From: Aldrovandia affinis | Taxonomy: Eukaryota; Chordata; Actinopteri; Notacanthiformes; Halosauridae | Assembly (NCBI GenBank): GCA_029706075.1 | Contig: JAINUG010000037.1 | Coordinates: 1,093,501 to 1,157,500, forward strand | Reading direction: 5' to 3' | DNA length: 64,000 bases | Notes under the pieces: model-generated | The model's database searches: none | Seen by the model: only the letters and a program-made list of their open reading frames with translations | What the model was told of the DNA's origin: nothing | Made by a program: the position numbers and the translations under genes | Part shown: positions 22,901 to 35,850 of the stretch, in pieces | Numbering within the stretch: the stretch's first letter is position 1 | Layout: the number at the start of each line of letters is the position of its first letter

Positions 22901-24986
22901 CACTGATCCAAAGTAAAGATGGATCAATGGTTTTTCCTTTGTTTATCAGCGATTGTTGGATTGCATTTTCAGTCCCTTTTTCTGCCTCAGTCAATTACTC
23001 CCGGTATTAATGCAATTTGTACCACACGGAAATGCAATTTGGGTCTAATGAATAGATTTTTGGCTAACAAATTGTTGCAACAAGGGTACCCTGAAGTGAC
23101 TCGACGCATTACAGTAGAGCCGCTCATCACCGTCTTGCAGTTTTCGCGGTAAGGCATATGTGAAGCCCAAATAATATCTATGCACAGCAGCTAAACTGAG
23201 ACAGTTAATAAATTGCATAATAACCAGATTAGCAATATGTCACGCTAAGCCTTTTGCAAGAGGCAGGGGAATTGGTAAGATTCTTGGTTCCCTCAGAAAT
23301 TAGTTGATATTAATAGAATCCCGTGGAGCTTGGATTCATGTCGCTTTTAAGAAAACATTTTTTTTCATAAAAATGACTTATGGCCCATGTCTTGACATTT
23401 CATTTACCTCCATTCACAGAAAAATTAAAATCATAATTTGTACTCTGTTAACACATACTGTACATTTGAAAATCAAACGTATTTCATATATAATAGCAAT
23501 GTTATCCCATGTTTACACTGATCTGGAATCTGCTACACTAACATGTTGGTTTTAATGAGTTTACTATACAACCATTACCCTCCGTTGCCGCATACTTCAC
23601 GCACAGAAGCAGCAGCTTAATATATGTTGTCGCTTTGCGTTTACACGTTTCCTTCATTTTCAAGTTCGCTTCCACAGGGAAAAAAACATAACTCACCTTC
23701 AGAGTTGAAGAAAGTTTTAATTCTCACAGTATTAACACCTGTCTCTGAACTACAGTGAGAGCCAGTTTACCACTTTACACTTCTAAAATGGATCTGAGGT
23801 CTGCAGAGTCTGCGGTAAAATGCAAAAGACCATTTTAACTGCCCTACACTAAAGTGGGATGGGCCACGTGAGTGAATGTGGCCAGAGAGGACGCACAAAT
23901 GAACTCATACGCGGAAGGACTTTGACGCTCATCCTAATTTTCCCAAGTGTGGAAGGTTGCTGGGTCATCATAATTTGTTGTTCCGGTACCAACAACTCCA
24001 TTAATTCAACATGGGCCAGCTTTTTGACATCCGCATTTAACTAGGCAACTAGTTAGTAAACTAGTTTGCTAGCTGCACGTACACAGCAAGCACACAGCTT
24101 GCTAGCTAACTGCAAAACAAGTTATTGCACTAGTGTCACCAGAAATGAGCGCCTAAAGGAATGGGTTTCAAATTTTTTAGTCAAACCCTCAATCTTGCTC
24201 TTCGGTGTATATGTTTTGGTATAGCATGTGCAAATCTCGAAATCAGAGCTTTGAAAATTTGCATTCATATTTGAGATATGGTTGATTGACATTTCGGGGT
24301 GGGAGAACAACAATAAAAAACATTAGCAATAAAGGATTATAACTGCTCTGAATGAAGAAAAAATAATAGCAACAAGGAACAGTGAGAAATGATTCCGCTT
24401 TGTGCAGGGAATAATCAAGGGATCTCCATCATGCCAAGTGTATATTAAATCAGAGGGAGGAACACAAGTGTGCCAAGAATGACCCACTATAATGGAGACT
24501 GGTTATTGCCTGTACATTCATCCATGATTATGTTCTTCCGCTACAAAAAAAAACGAACCCTGCTCATAGCGCTATTGGTTCTTTATTTGCATGATTGCAT
24601 GATTGACCTTTTTGTGTAGAAAAATAAACAAAATTCCTTTGTTGCCTTGGCATAATGATAGAAGCAATCATTGTTCATTTATCTTACTAATTTTCAAAAC
24701 AGCTGGTGGGAGGATTGAGTGAACAATGGTATAATGGCATCTAAAATCTAAGGGATTGTATTGGTCTGGCTGTCCATTGTTGAGGAGAAGCACAACTGAC
24801 GTGCACTTTCCTCAGTAGTACTTGCGTTACTGTAGCCTGCCTTTCTTTGTATTTCGGTGAAGCCACACAAAATAGCCCATGTGAATTCATGTAAACAGCT
24901 TTACAAATACAAACATAGCTGTCGGTGTCAGGTGTGGGACAAACCCCAGCCACCCTCCACCAAGATTCCCTATCCTTTTGTTTCAG

Positions 24987-25496
24987 GATTCCACCCCCAG
25001 GACAACCCAAACAGCACACAGACAGGTAAGTATACAATACTTACTGAGTAAAATTCATAAAATGTAGGACAGACAGTATTCCTACTCTGACCCCAATGCA
25101 CTTGATTCCCCCTTTCCCTACTGCAGCGACGAGGCCCGTGGACCGTAAAGGCAGGGCAGGTAAGCTCCACCCCACTCTCCATAAGGTGGCAACCTGCTTA
25201 ACCAATAAGCACACTGCACTCCACACAGCACACTCCCCTATTCCACACACACTTTGAGGGAGGGGTATTTACATAGCAATCCCCCCCCCCACTACCCATT
25301 GACAACCACCCCGCCCAACCGTTCCCGTAGCTACTGCCACCCCTTACTCCTCCTTCCACCAGGAACCAACAATTGGGGCCCTCACTCACACAACACCCAA
25401 CACAAAAGAAACACAAAAATGAAGGGAAAACACACACGGGGCCACGTCAGGCTGCGCCTCTTCTGCCAGCCTTAGCTCCCCCCAAAAGAAAATAAA
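24987..25496 (+). other. Splice-signal chain ending at stop and poly-A signal (candidate exons)
   Basis: Three blocks are bounded by good vertebrate splice sites. Block one, 24987-25025 (39 nt), follows CCTTTTGTTTCAG and ends CAG|GTAAGT. Block two, 25127-25159 (33 nt), follows CCCTACTGCAG and ends CAG|GTAAGC. Block three starts at 25363 after CTTCCACCAG. Joined, one frame stays open across all three and stops at TAG 25473-25475, with AATAAA at 25491-25496 just after it. The predicted peptide begins FHPQDNPNSTQT, continues ATRPVDRKGRA, and ends in a basic Asn/His/Lys-rich stretch. It matches no family I recognise. The frame is also open upstream of block one. It may be the end of a host gene, a spliced transposon transcript, or chance. 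Confidence 0.3.
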
Positions 25497-25904
25497 GACT
25501 GCAAGTTCTTCCAGATGGCCTCTCCCACTCCAATCACGGCCACTCTACCCCGGTGACAGCTAGGCTCTCCTCGTCTGGCCACGCCCCTTCCAGGTCCCCA
25601 CTTGCATGCAGTTTAGATGGCATATACTGGAGGGAAATGACAGCGCTCTCAGGAACAGTGATTTCGCTGTGTTATGATGTTCACGCACACACAACAATCG
25701 CATACACCCCTTCTGCCACCATTCACATTCACACGCAGTTTAAATCATTCAATCCACATTTGCACGCAAATCCAATCATTCAGTCACATTCCTCCCATGG
25801 GTCTCCAATTTCCCAATGAAGCTCGGTTTTACCTCCCGACATGAGGTACAAGGATTAGAACCCTGGACTGTCTACATAAGAGTTCATTCATATACTGGAG
25901 TCTC

Positions 25905-25990
25905 GAGCAAGACAAGCACTGAGAAGCACTGTAAATCATACTGGATAAGGGTGACTGCTAATGAATGGAAATATTTAAATGATATATTAA
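25905..25990 (+). repeat. Worn L2-type 3' tail (SINE or LINE remnant)
   Basis: GTAAATCATACTGGATAAGGGTGACTGCTAATGAATG follows the spacing of the shared L2/SINE tail (GTAAGTCGCTCTGGATAAGAGCGTCTGCTAAATGCC) with several changes. The upstream head is not recognisable. Confidence 0.5.
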
Positions 25991-27235
25991 AATGATAAGT
26001 AACATTCATAATGTGACAATACATACAAAACGTGTATTTTTAATTAAGATATAACAATAAAAAATGTAAGACATAAAATATTTATGCACATACAAATGTG
26101 CTAGAAAATGCCCCCCAAATATATAGTATTTGTTTTTCTTTTTTGAACTTCAGACTGAAGTCCACTCTTGTCTGAAGTTGACGTAGATTGAAGGAGCCTT
26201 TTTGGAGCAGTGTGTTGGAGCGTGCCCAGAACAGCGCAGCAGCAGATGTTTCCTCCCCGGGAGACGGCTTGTCTCACCGGGTGCATCGTGGAAGAGGCAC
26301 GCTGCGCTCACGCAATCGAGGCAGGAGTAAAAGCAATTCCCTGTGGAGGCTACGCTCAACATTCGTTCGTCGTTGTCCCCACGCTCCTGTCTGTACGGCA
26401 GAATCAAACCCGCCCCGCCGCTCTGTCTAAAGTCACCTGCCGCTCTGTCTAAAGTCACAACACTGTCAACAACATGCTCGCTTTCAAGGAGAGCAGATAT
26501 TTGAAGTAAAAAGTGTGTTTAAAATTGCAAACCTCTGTATCCAATTTTTTTTTAAATGACTTGCTGTTGGCTCAGAGTTCAAGTTCATTAAAACTTTTGT
26601 GACATCATCAGGACTCATGTAACCTCCTTGGCGGAGTGTATAACCCCTCCCTATACCAATCAAGCTGATATTCCAACCTGCCAGCACAAAATGAAAAAGT
26701 TAAATGAGCCAAATTTCATTATCATGGTACGAGGAAGGGTACACTGCTAAACAGCCAAACAGGGCTCATTACACAATTTTATAGAGTATGAGCTCAGCAC
26801 AAAACAAATTTCACTTTATGTATTACTGTGGGTTGAAAGCCTGTTCGGCAGTAGGCATGACTTTGCATGCCAGTTGGACACAAAACAACTTTTACTTTCT
26901 TGTGCGGGTTGAAAATCTGTCCTGCGTGACCGTTGTTGGCAACCTGCAAACTTTACACTCTACACTCTAAAGTCAAGGGCCATAACTTGCACTGAGTGAA
27001 ACCTCACATCAATTCTGCTGTGACCACCACTCAGAAATGGCATGATGTATAGAAAGGCATTGTTCAAATTGGATGCCACACCACAGCTGGTGTGTAGTCT
27101 GCAATAAGGCATACCTCATCCTTCGCAAAAGTCAGAATTACACCTCTTTACCTACATGCTTCGGGCATCCAATAAGCACACTGGATACCTGATATTTTCT
27201 ATAAATAATAGCATTGTTTTTAAAATACTGTTTTC
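25991..27235. other. No gene seen; short tandem duplication
   Basis: A 20-base word, GCCGCTCTGTCTAAAGTCAC, occurs twice at 22-bp spacing (26417-26458) within a CpG-richer stretch (26190-26460). No domain in any frame. Confidence 0.5.
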
Positions 27236-27520
27236 TATTCAAGAGACTGCTGCAAGAGATATAGATGACCCGAATGCTAACTGCATTTTCAATTAAACCT
27301 GGGACTCCATTTCCAAGTGCTCTTACTGTATATATTGTGTTGTTTTTTATATAAGAGCTCTTGCTGTAATTATTGTAATAATTCAATTCTATTGTCTTTT
27401 ACTGTAAATACTGTGTACTGTTGCCCTTTTGCACTTTTTCGTTGAGCATTGCCACTTTTCATTTCACTGCACACCCCGTGTGTGTATGTGACAAATAAAA
27501 ATCTTGAATCTTGAATCTTG
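27236..27520 (+). mobile_element. 5'-truncated LINE 3' end with target duplication
   Basis: Ends ATTTCACTGCACACC...GTGTATGTGACAAATAAAAATC followed by a TTGAATC tandem tail, a 3' end typical of fish non-LTR elements. It is flanked by perfect 9-bp copies of ACTGTTTTC (27227-27235 and 27521-27529). No coding sequence remains. The clade is uncertain (L2/CR1-like). Confidence 0.72.
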
Positions 27521-27529
27521 ACTGTTTTC

Positions 27530-29009
27530 CCTCTCATGGAGTGAACTATTCGCTTCACAAATTAGGAATGTAAATGGCGGTATTTCATCATTATTTTACA
27601 TACATTTTCTCATGAGTTGATGGTCGTTCAGATTGATGACCATTGGGAAATGTTAAGACGTCTGAAGAGAAGATAGTGGAGATACTTCCTTGTCCGCTGT
27701 GAGATGTCAAGATGCCGATGCCTAATGCTTAAGCACGTATGCAAGAAGGCAGTATTCCAAAACATTTGAGGTATAAGCCATCATGACTCATCATAGAATT
27801 TTCATTCCTCTGGTGCGTCTAGTAGTTTAATGCATTTACCGCACAGTAATAGCAGCTCAAGCACACATTCAGTCTGTCAGTGTGAATCTGTATTTAAGCG
27901 AGGGAGACTTTTTTCAGGGTTCCTTCTTCCACTCACAGCCAGTTTTCAACATTTGAAATTAGATTTTTCTGTAGACCTCCCATTTGAAGGTCACCTGTGG
28001 TGTATTTAGGTCCAAGGCCAACGTTCAAATGTGGCATGAGGGTTTCAGTGAAATACAGTAGGAACAGGAATATCTTTGAATGCAGTTATATGGACAAAAA
28101 ATAATATTATGCATCTGAGTTCAGAGGGCAAAACAACACAATGAGCAATTCCCTGATCTCCATGCTATTACAATTATGTTGAGAAAAATGTCCTCCAGCG
28201 TAGGGCCCTGTGATCAATTCTTGGAAACTCATTCTTTTTTCCCTCTTCGAAATTCAGCCTCAGATTTGCAGAGGAGACGCCAAATCAATTACCCTGTTTC
28301 TGGTTCCCTCTGCGAAGGGATAAATTATTTTGCTCTCACAAAGATGGAGAGAGAGCATAATGGAAATTCGGTTCTTTTAATATTTCTTATTCATTTCCCT
28401 TCAGTTTCTCCACATTACCTCCTCCCAACTCTGTCTACACAACATTGCCGTTAAAGGAGGCGCTTGAGGTTCTCCAAAGGGAATCAGTCCACACACTAGT
28501 TTAGAAATCGAGGTTTTCCCCAGCCGTGATAATAGTATTGCGTTATCCACTGGATGATGATTCGGTGTGACATTCCAAATGAAAAATCTCACTCCACGCT
28601 CACTTGCAAGATTTAATTGGATAGATAAACAAAAACTGAGGAAATAAAAGCAGACCCACACTAGAATAAGGTTGATGTTTGTTTTTGTTCTTCAAATGAT
28701 GCAATGAATTAGCAACACTTGCTGTGAGAATGAGCTTACAGCATTACTTATTTAGAGATAGTGTGGAGGTTGGGGATCAACACCTGTTGAGTGTGCTAAG
28801 AAAAGATTAATCAGATTTAAGACGGGTTTGCATCTGCAGTGGGCAATCATTCAGTGGAAAGAGTGAGCTGCCAATGAATGCTTCTCTCTTGGCAGCAGAT
28901 CGAGAAATGGAACCGTATGGATTTTTCATTTCTCAAATTTTGTTCCAACCTTCTAGACAGCAAAAAAATTGTTATGTATATATACGTATATAGATATATT
29001 AACATAGCC
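27530..29009. other. No gene seen
   Basis: Unique sequence. A TATATACGTATATA tract lies at 28976-28990 beside the Tc1 relic that follows. Confidence 0.55.
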
Positions 29010-29450
29010 TGAATGATGCCAAAATAAAGAAACACTTGAATAAATGAGGGATACAAAGTAGATTGTAAGCAGGTGCTTCCACACAGGTGTATGGTTGATT
29101 AAGCATAAGCAATTAACATCCCATCATACTTAGGGGATGTATAAAAATGCTGGGCAGTCTCAGCTGCCCATTATTTTGACTACCATGGCTAGAAGAGATC
29201 TCAGTGACTTTGAAAGAGGGGTGATTGTTGGGGTACGTTTGGCAGGAGCTTCAGTGACGAAGGCTCCTTAACTTGCTGATGTTTCACGAGGAACAGTGGC
29301 TAAGGTGATGTTGCATTGCTGAGGGAAATGCATCAACTAGGGGCAACTGCGGTCGAAAGCACATACTCTGTGACCACAATGTCCATGCATTGATTTGGGA
29401 TGTGCATTTTTCTGGCATGGTTTAGGTCCACTCAACCACTGGGCGACTAC
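29010..29450 (+). pseudogene. Tc1-like transposon relic with transposase N terminus
   Basis: It starts with terminal-type sequence (AAAATAAAGAAACACTTGAATAAATGAGGG), then CAATTAACATCCCATCA. Next is a frame opening MARRDLSDFERGVIVGVRLAG and continuing with a helix-turn-helix-like block and ADVSRGTVAKV. This is the DNA-binding head of a Tc1 transposase, interrupted by stops. After about 29380 it jumps to the central block (GTGCATTTTTCTGGCATGG), so most of the catalytic domain is deleted. It belongs to the same family as the derivatives at 5573-5750 and 57893-58066 but keeps N-terminal sequence they lack. Confidence 0.82.
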
Positions 29451-32400
29451 TAATGCCCTTTGGACAGGGTCATTTGTCTATCATTTAAGAAATAAATGTT
29501 AAACAATAAATAAAGCTTGGATTTTACATATGAAGGGTTTATACTAAATAATTTCACAGATATCACATTACATGCATCATATCAGACAGACTTCATTGCT
29601 GGAAGAATACAGGTGACTTCGAATGAGGAACCTTTAAATGGGATTCACCAGAGTGATGCTTTCGGACCAATGGTGTATACGACAAGGTAACTAAAACAAT
29701 TACAGGGAAACAAGGAGATTAACAAAATGATTACTTCAAAGTCAAAGTTCCTTGAGTAAGGAACATTGTTTTGAGTTCATGAGTTTGGTATTCATTCATT
29801 ACCTAGAATTAATTAATTAATCTACAGAAACCTCCCCCCCCCAACATTTTGCAGTTGCAAGAGCATAGTAGTTGTATCATATTAATGCCCCAAGCAAACA
29901 GGAAAAGACATTCATTTTGTCAGTATCCTGACTAATTTCCAAATCATGCTTGCTCATTCAGATCACTCTTTGGTTCATTCAGATAATGTAAGTCACATCA
30001 CTTTTGGCCGCATAACATTTTCATCCATTAAAAGACGGACATGAGGTGGCCCTGCAAATCAATTAAAACAAATGCAGACCACGGAGCATGAATCCAACCC
30101 ACTCTCTGCAAATACGGTCACAGTTAAGTGACAATAATGCAGAAACCAGCAGCCAATGGTGGCTGCCATTGTTGAAGCCTGAGGTGATTTCATCTGTGGT
30201 GCAGTGGGAACTTGTGGATGAAGCTGGTTGGTGGTGGTATGGTTGACTGCTTTGTCCATGGCTTCATTGTTAAGCTTCAGGTAGCCTCTTAGCTTTACCT
30301 TGTACCTAACAGGACCCTGAATGCCTTCATATAGTCCTTGTCTCGATTGATCTTGTTTGTCTTAGACCTGACATATCTCTCTACTTATATGCAGTCTCTG
30401 ATTCTTGCTGAATTCTAAACAGAAGGTGTTAGCTGTTAATGTTGTTAAACTGAAATGGTTCATAAGGGTTTTTGCTAGCATTTTACAATAGTTATCATTT
30501 GCCACAAGTTAGTAGCTTGTGAACAAACTATTAGCTAATGATTTATAAATATATAATAACTACTTCTAAATGATTGGTAACTAATTAGTATCTGTGCCAT
30601 TAATTGTTAATTGTGACCCTTTTAAATAATTAGTAACTATTGGTGTTCCATGGCATTGTTTTTTTTTCAAAGGACGACAGTTTTTTTCAAATAAGGCCAA
30701 GGCTAATAAGGCCAGCAAATGCTGCTCCTTTCGAAATTGTTACTGTTTTTTTATCAGTCTGGCATATTGGCCATTCAAAATCTTATCTGGTCATTCAAAT
30801 TGGTTTGCATCATTAAGTGCATGCACTGAAGTCTTTGTTGTGTTTTAAGATTTTGGTATAATTTCTGTGATATTTTTGTGACAGTTTTCTGCAGACATCT
30901 CTGCAGTGTAAAGCGAGCGACCTTACACCCTCGGAATGAACCAGGACTAGCAGATCTTTGGGACAAATTACAACTACCACACATTGATCTTCTTTATCTT
31001 TGCGGCATTTTGTAGTTTACTACCCAATATGTCCAAACATCTGAAATGCATTTTGAGCACTCCAAATGCTAGTTCACTGTATTGTAACTGACAATTGAAA
31101 GCTTGCTGTCCTGCCGTTGGTGGTACAACGTATCATGTCATCCAGCCACCGAGTGGGTCATCCCTCAGAGAGGCTATCGAGAGGTCAGAGTTAGCCAGGA
31201 TAAAGGAATCCTGGGCAAACCCATGTGTTTTGTACTGCAAACCACATGGACATTGATAGAATAGACCTCCATACATATTCTGTATAGCCCTATTGAGTTA
31301 GTGAGGTCAATGGCACCTTGGACAAAATGCTTAGCTTGAAACTGCTCAGTTTGATTTTACCTCCAGGAAATGTAATGTATTCAGGTGGTTTTCTAACCAA
31401 GCTTGACATGACACGGTATGAGGCAGAACTAATGACTACTTGGAACATGGCCATAAGCATGCCCAAGGTGTGATTGAGCGAGATGGTGGTAAAGGAGGAA
31501 AGGGCAGCCGTGTACCTGGAGAGAGAAGGAACATATGGGAAGCATTGCTTTGGAACACTGCTTGTTTAGTTTCTGTGAAATATATTGTAACATGGCATCA
31601 TTTTGATATCAATAATTTGGTACGCAGACCAAATTTAGGAATTGTATTTTCCAGATCTACAGAGTGTATGCTTTGTATATGCAATTTGGCTTTTTTGAAA
31701 ATTCACATTTGTGATATCACATTTTTGAATTGTACCATACAATAAGGGTGAGGGTATTAATATAATTGTTCCAAGCTGCATGACACACCACAGAGCAGCA
31801 GGACACAGGCAATGAAGTTATTGGTCGGCAGTTATTGGTTATTTCATCAGAGAGGGAGAGCACGCCTGAGAACCAAAACTATATAAATTAATAAAATAAA
31901 CTTTGGCTGTTCCCCTCACGGGTTCTGGCTAAAAACAATAAATCATAATAACGAACTAAACCTAAAGCGCCTTTCGGCAAAACACTGGACATTCACACAC
32001 ACAAATGTGGGAAACTTTTCAGTTGTTTTCTACTCGGTCTAAGGGTTCTCTCTCGCCAGCTTTTTGCTTCCGTGTTCCAGTCACCTACGAGAGCAGAGCA
32101 GTTTTAAGCACACAGATATGATTAGAAAATGCCTATAGGTGTGTGCGCTGGCTGCCCTAGTAGGCGTGGTTGTTAATCACCCCGATTCCCTGCCGAGACC
32201 AACGCCTTCCACAATCATGTATAAGTATGCATTTATAAGTGAAAAGACAATTGAGTCATGGAATTTTTCTTCAAATATAGTTATATATCTGAGCTATTCA
32301 TGGTGTGACATGAATTCAAGGCTTTCACTGAATTAATGAAGTAATTGCTGAATATGTTGCAGAGATCAGCAGTATTGAGTTTAATAAAGATTGAGAATCT

Positions 32401-35008
32401 GCAGCATGAGTTGTGATTTAACTGTATTATTTTAAACCCGTCTGCAACAATGGGCTCGTCAACATAGATTTTGATGTGAATTGTGAGCTAAAACTAAATT
32501 GTGAGTTAACACTAGGAGCACCATGACATTTCAGTGATTGTAAAATTAAACTATAACTTTGCCGTTGGGAACGTCAAGTCACTCCCAGTCCCGGACTTTT
32601 CCTAAATATGTTTTTTCAACACAGTTGCGTTGTTTGAACTTAAATATAACAAAAGGAATGACTGCTGTAATTCAATACTACTTTTATCACAGTTAGATCT
32701 TTTGGGCATTGGTGCCTTTAACACAAATAGGACACTCTCTCCCCCAAATATATGATAATGGAACATTGAAACTCACGTCACACTTATTGTGTTATGTATC
32801 ACATAACCATTCATTTAATGGGTCAGAGTAGGTGAGAAGATTATTAATGTGAATAAAACTAGGCGTGCCAATATTGTGGAGGTAATCTAATTACAATTTC
32901 TAAACAGATGCAAGTTTCGAAAATAAACTTGGCACATATTGCCATGGGCACAACAAATCTGTTCAGTATTATAAACTAATCATTCTTGGACTATTTTATA
33001 TCTACACGTAGACCGTTGTAGTTAGGTCTGTGGGAGACCCTGAAAAGTGACAAACTCTTGGTGCTGTATAGTCATGGGGTATGAACTGCCACCCTGTAAC
33101 CTGGCGGATGGCATACCTGACATAGATCATAGATTTATACATAGATTCTAGTTCTCTGACATTGTTTGTAATGCTGGTAAGGTTATTTGTGGCCAGTAAG
33201 TTTTCCAAGGAACTTAAAATTTCAGGTTTTGTGAAACTATGTAATATAATTGTGTGCTCTTATCTTATATTGAAAATATCAAACATGTGGCGTGTCAAGT
33301 TCACTTGAACTGGGATTGACATCGCTGCGTGCTTGTGGATCTTGACCCTGTCTACAAGGTTGTGACCACTTCACTTAGCCTTTATACATCTTGCGTGAAT
33401 ATTGTGATGCAATTGAATCGATTGATCCTTTGCAGACTGGGGAATTGTTTGTGATGACAACAGATTATGTATTTTCCGTGTTGTCAGTGCTCAATTTGCA
33501 AATTATACTTTTACAGATACATATTTTATCCATATTTGAAAATAAAACATGAAACAAAACAGTTGTTAAACAAATATATTGTGATTATATTGCTACAACT
33601 AATGTATTATAGGTTATTGTAGTATGAGTGTTCTACATATGTTTAATTAAGATTTAAATAACAAACTTTTTTTTTGTTTCGATCTTAGATTGCATTTAAA
33701 AAAATAAAATGTGAAATTCAGTGTGCTGCGTTTTGGTTTTACTCACTAAAGTTATATATTCAATAAATTGCTTAATCTGTAGGGGGAATTAGAGCAACAG
33801 ATGGTGATTAAAATTGAAACACCTTGAGAATTACCAGTGAAGCAGAATAAGTGGCCAGAATATGATGACTTGGCTATTGTGAAAAAACAAAACCTATACA
33901 TTATGCTAATTCTGAAATAAGTTTCAAGATTCAATTTCAAAGGCTTTCCAGGACAGGCAAACAAAATCAGTGTTAACTGGAAAATTCTGGAAAACAGAGG
34001 AACCTATATTTATCATCTCTCTCAGTTGAATATACTGTCATCCTTGAAGCCAGGCTAGAAGCCCTATAGAGAACCTTGAGCGAGGGCGAGGAACCATGCG
34101 AAGGCAAGTTGCTATGACGACAAGGTAGACCTACCAGGAGAATTGAAACTTAGTTTCAGTGCAACACAAGACTTCCAGCTGTTTGAAGAAAGAAGGTTGT
34201 AATCTACAGACTGTGGTATGTAATTAATGAGGAAGCAAAGCTCACATTCCATATGGGGGGGGGGGGAAGAAGCCATGGGCGTTTGTCCAGGGATTTGAGG
34301 AGATGAGTATTCCCGCCAGCTTTGGAATAAGGAAGAGGAGAGAGGATCTCTTTCAAGCGATTGGCCAGGCCCTGCCCCTGAGGATCAGACTAAACAGGCC
34401 AGCATTCACATGCAGATGAGTCCACCAAATTGTGGCGGCTCAGATTCCTAATGCGCAAGAGGAAAGGGGCGGAAAGCACTGCAGGATGTATACTCAATGA
34501 AATATTCACGCGGCCTAATGAAAAATTCTGTCAGGAACAAGCATGTGCAGCTCTCAGACAGTCGAGTTACTTTTAAGAAGAAAGCCCCCCCTCTGTGGAT
34601 GTGCTTGCAGGTGTCCTGCGCTGTGCTCTAAGTTTCCTATTTGTTCCCCTCTTCTCCTCTGTGTAAGCATTTTTTTGTAAAAACAGACTGATATGCCCGA
34701 CATCACTTTAATGGTTTTCTAAAATCATGCTATGCAGTATGTCCCAGTACTGTCTTCATAAGTGCAAGAAAGCCATTCCTGTTTTTGAAGAAAAGAATCC
34801 CTTCATCTGTGCCTTCCTCTGATGTACACTACTACAAGGAAGAAATGACCCACACTTCAAAACAAATGCAGACAATTGAAAATATGGCAAGTTCAATCGC
34901 ATTGGCCTAGTTGTTCCCAATTGCCAGCTTCACTTCTAAAGAATAAAACATTTAAATTCCACTTTGAAATGTTTTCCATGCAAGATGGATAATAATAATT
35001 TAGATAAT
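29451..35008. other. No gene seen; unassigned sequence
   Basis: Mostly unique AT-rich DNA. 30440-30660 is rich in short TTAGTAACTA-like words and may be an old repeat. 31779-32200 is more GC-balanced and could be a worn LTR or other repeat, but I found no paired termini. A run of 12 G lies near 34255. Confidence 0.45.
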
Positions 35009-35614
35009 AGCTGTATTGTACCTCGTAACTGCGGTTTCCTGCTTAGTTTATCTGTGCTACCCTCGCTCTGTTTTACGCATTAGTATCTATTCGTTTTAGC
35101 ATTGTTTGATATTTAATTGCTTAATTTGAAGCTATCTTCTCCATTTATTGCTTGTATTATAGTTTCTAACAAGCAATCAGTTTAGTTCCATGCGTGTTGA
35201 ATTTTGGGCCCGACTCGTTAATTAGCTGGTTTCGGTCCATTGTTTTCAATGGCTACTTTAAGAGCGTAGCAGAGCAGATTCCTCAGTGTGCATTCAATCT
35301 GGTTTGAGATTTTTCATCGGGCAACGTTGAGATTTGTAAGTTATCTGGTCTAAGACCTAGTTGTTGTAGCTGTATCGTACCTTGTAACTGTGGTTTCCTG
35401 CTTAGGTTATCTGTCCTACCCTCGCTCTGTTTTACGCATGAGTATTTATCTGTTTTAGCATCGTTTGATATTTAGTTGCTTAATTTGAAGCTATCTTCTC
35501 CGTTCATTGCTTGTATTACAGTTTCTAACAAGCAATCAGTTTAGTTCCGTGCGTGTTGAATTGTTGGTGCGACTCGTTAATTCGCTGGTTTCGGTCCATT
35601 GTTTTCAATGGCTA
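35009..35614 (+). repeat. Duplicated 5' unit of the L2 LINE (359-bp period)
   Basis: The block 35009-35255 recurs at 35368-35614, offset by exactly 359 bases with about 90 percent or better identity by eye and no net indel. The 112-base spacer 35256-35367 makes this about 1.7 copies of a 359-bp monomer. Each copy contains the perfect hairpin CCATTG-TTTT-CAATGG. It lies just upstream of the L2 endonuclease frame, where LINE 5' UTR promoter monomers would be expected. Promoter function is inference. Confidence 0.85.
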
Positions 35615-35850
35615 ATTGGCAGTAGGAATTACCCCAGCACTCATACTTAAGCACCGTTAATTCTGAGAAGTGGCAGCCTCACCTCCCTAGCCTCACCGCA
35701 TGAAGACTCAGTGCACAAAGACTGATGAGTCTACCTGGGAGTCTACCCAGGAGTCTACGCGGCACGGTAAGTACTATAATTTAACTCTTCTAGTAGTAGT
35801 TTTGTGTTTATACATCTAACACCATATGCAATATTTCTATCCCAGTCCAT

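Larger units (their letters stand above)
18101..24986. other. No gene seen; mostly unique sequence
   Basis: No transposon termini or protein domains were recognised. Local features are short CACATGTATACCACA repeats around 19620-19700, TTACATTA repeats near 22015 and poly-A at 20359-20374. Two CpG-richer patches, 19860-20200 and 22640-22900, stand out from the AT-rich background and are listed separately. Confidence 0.5.

Noticed and set aside
31779-32200. Possible LTR or old gene fragment
   Set aside because: It has polyadenylation-like AATAAA and a GC-balanced composition, but I found no TG...CA ends, no target duplication and no coding motif.
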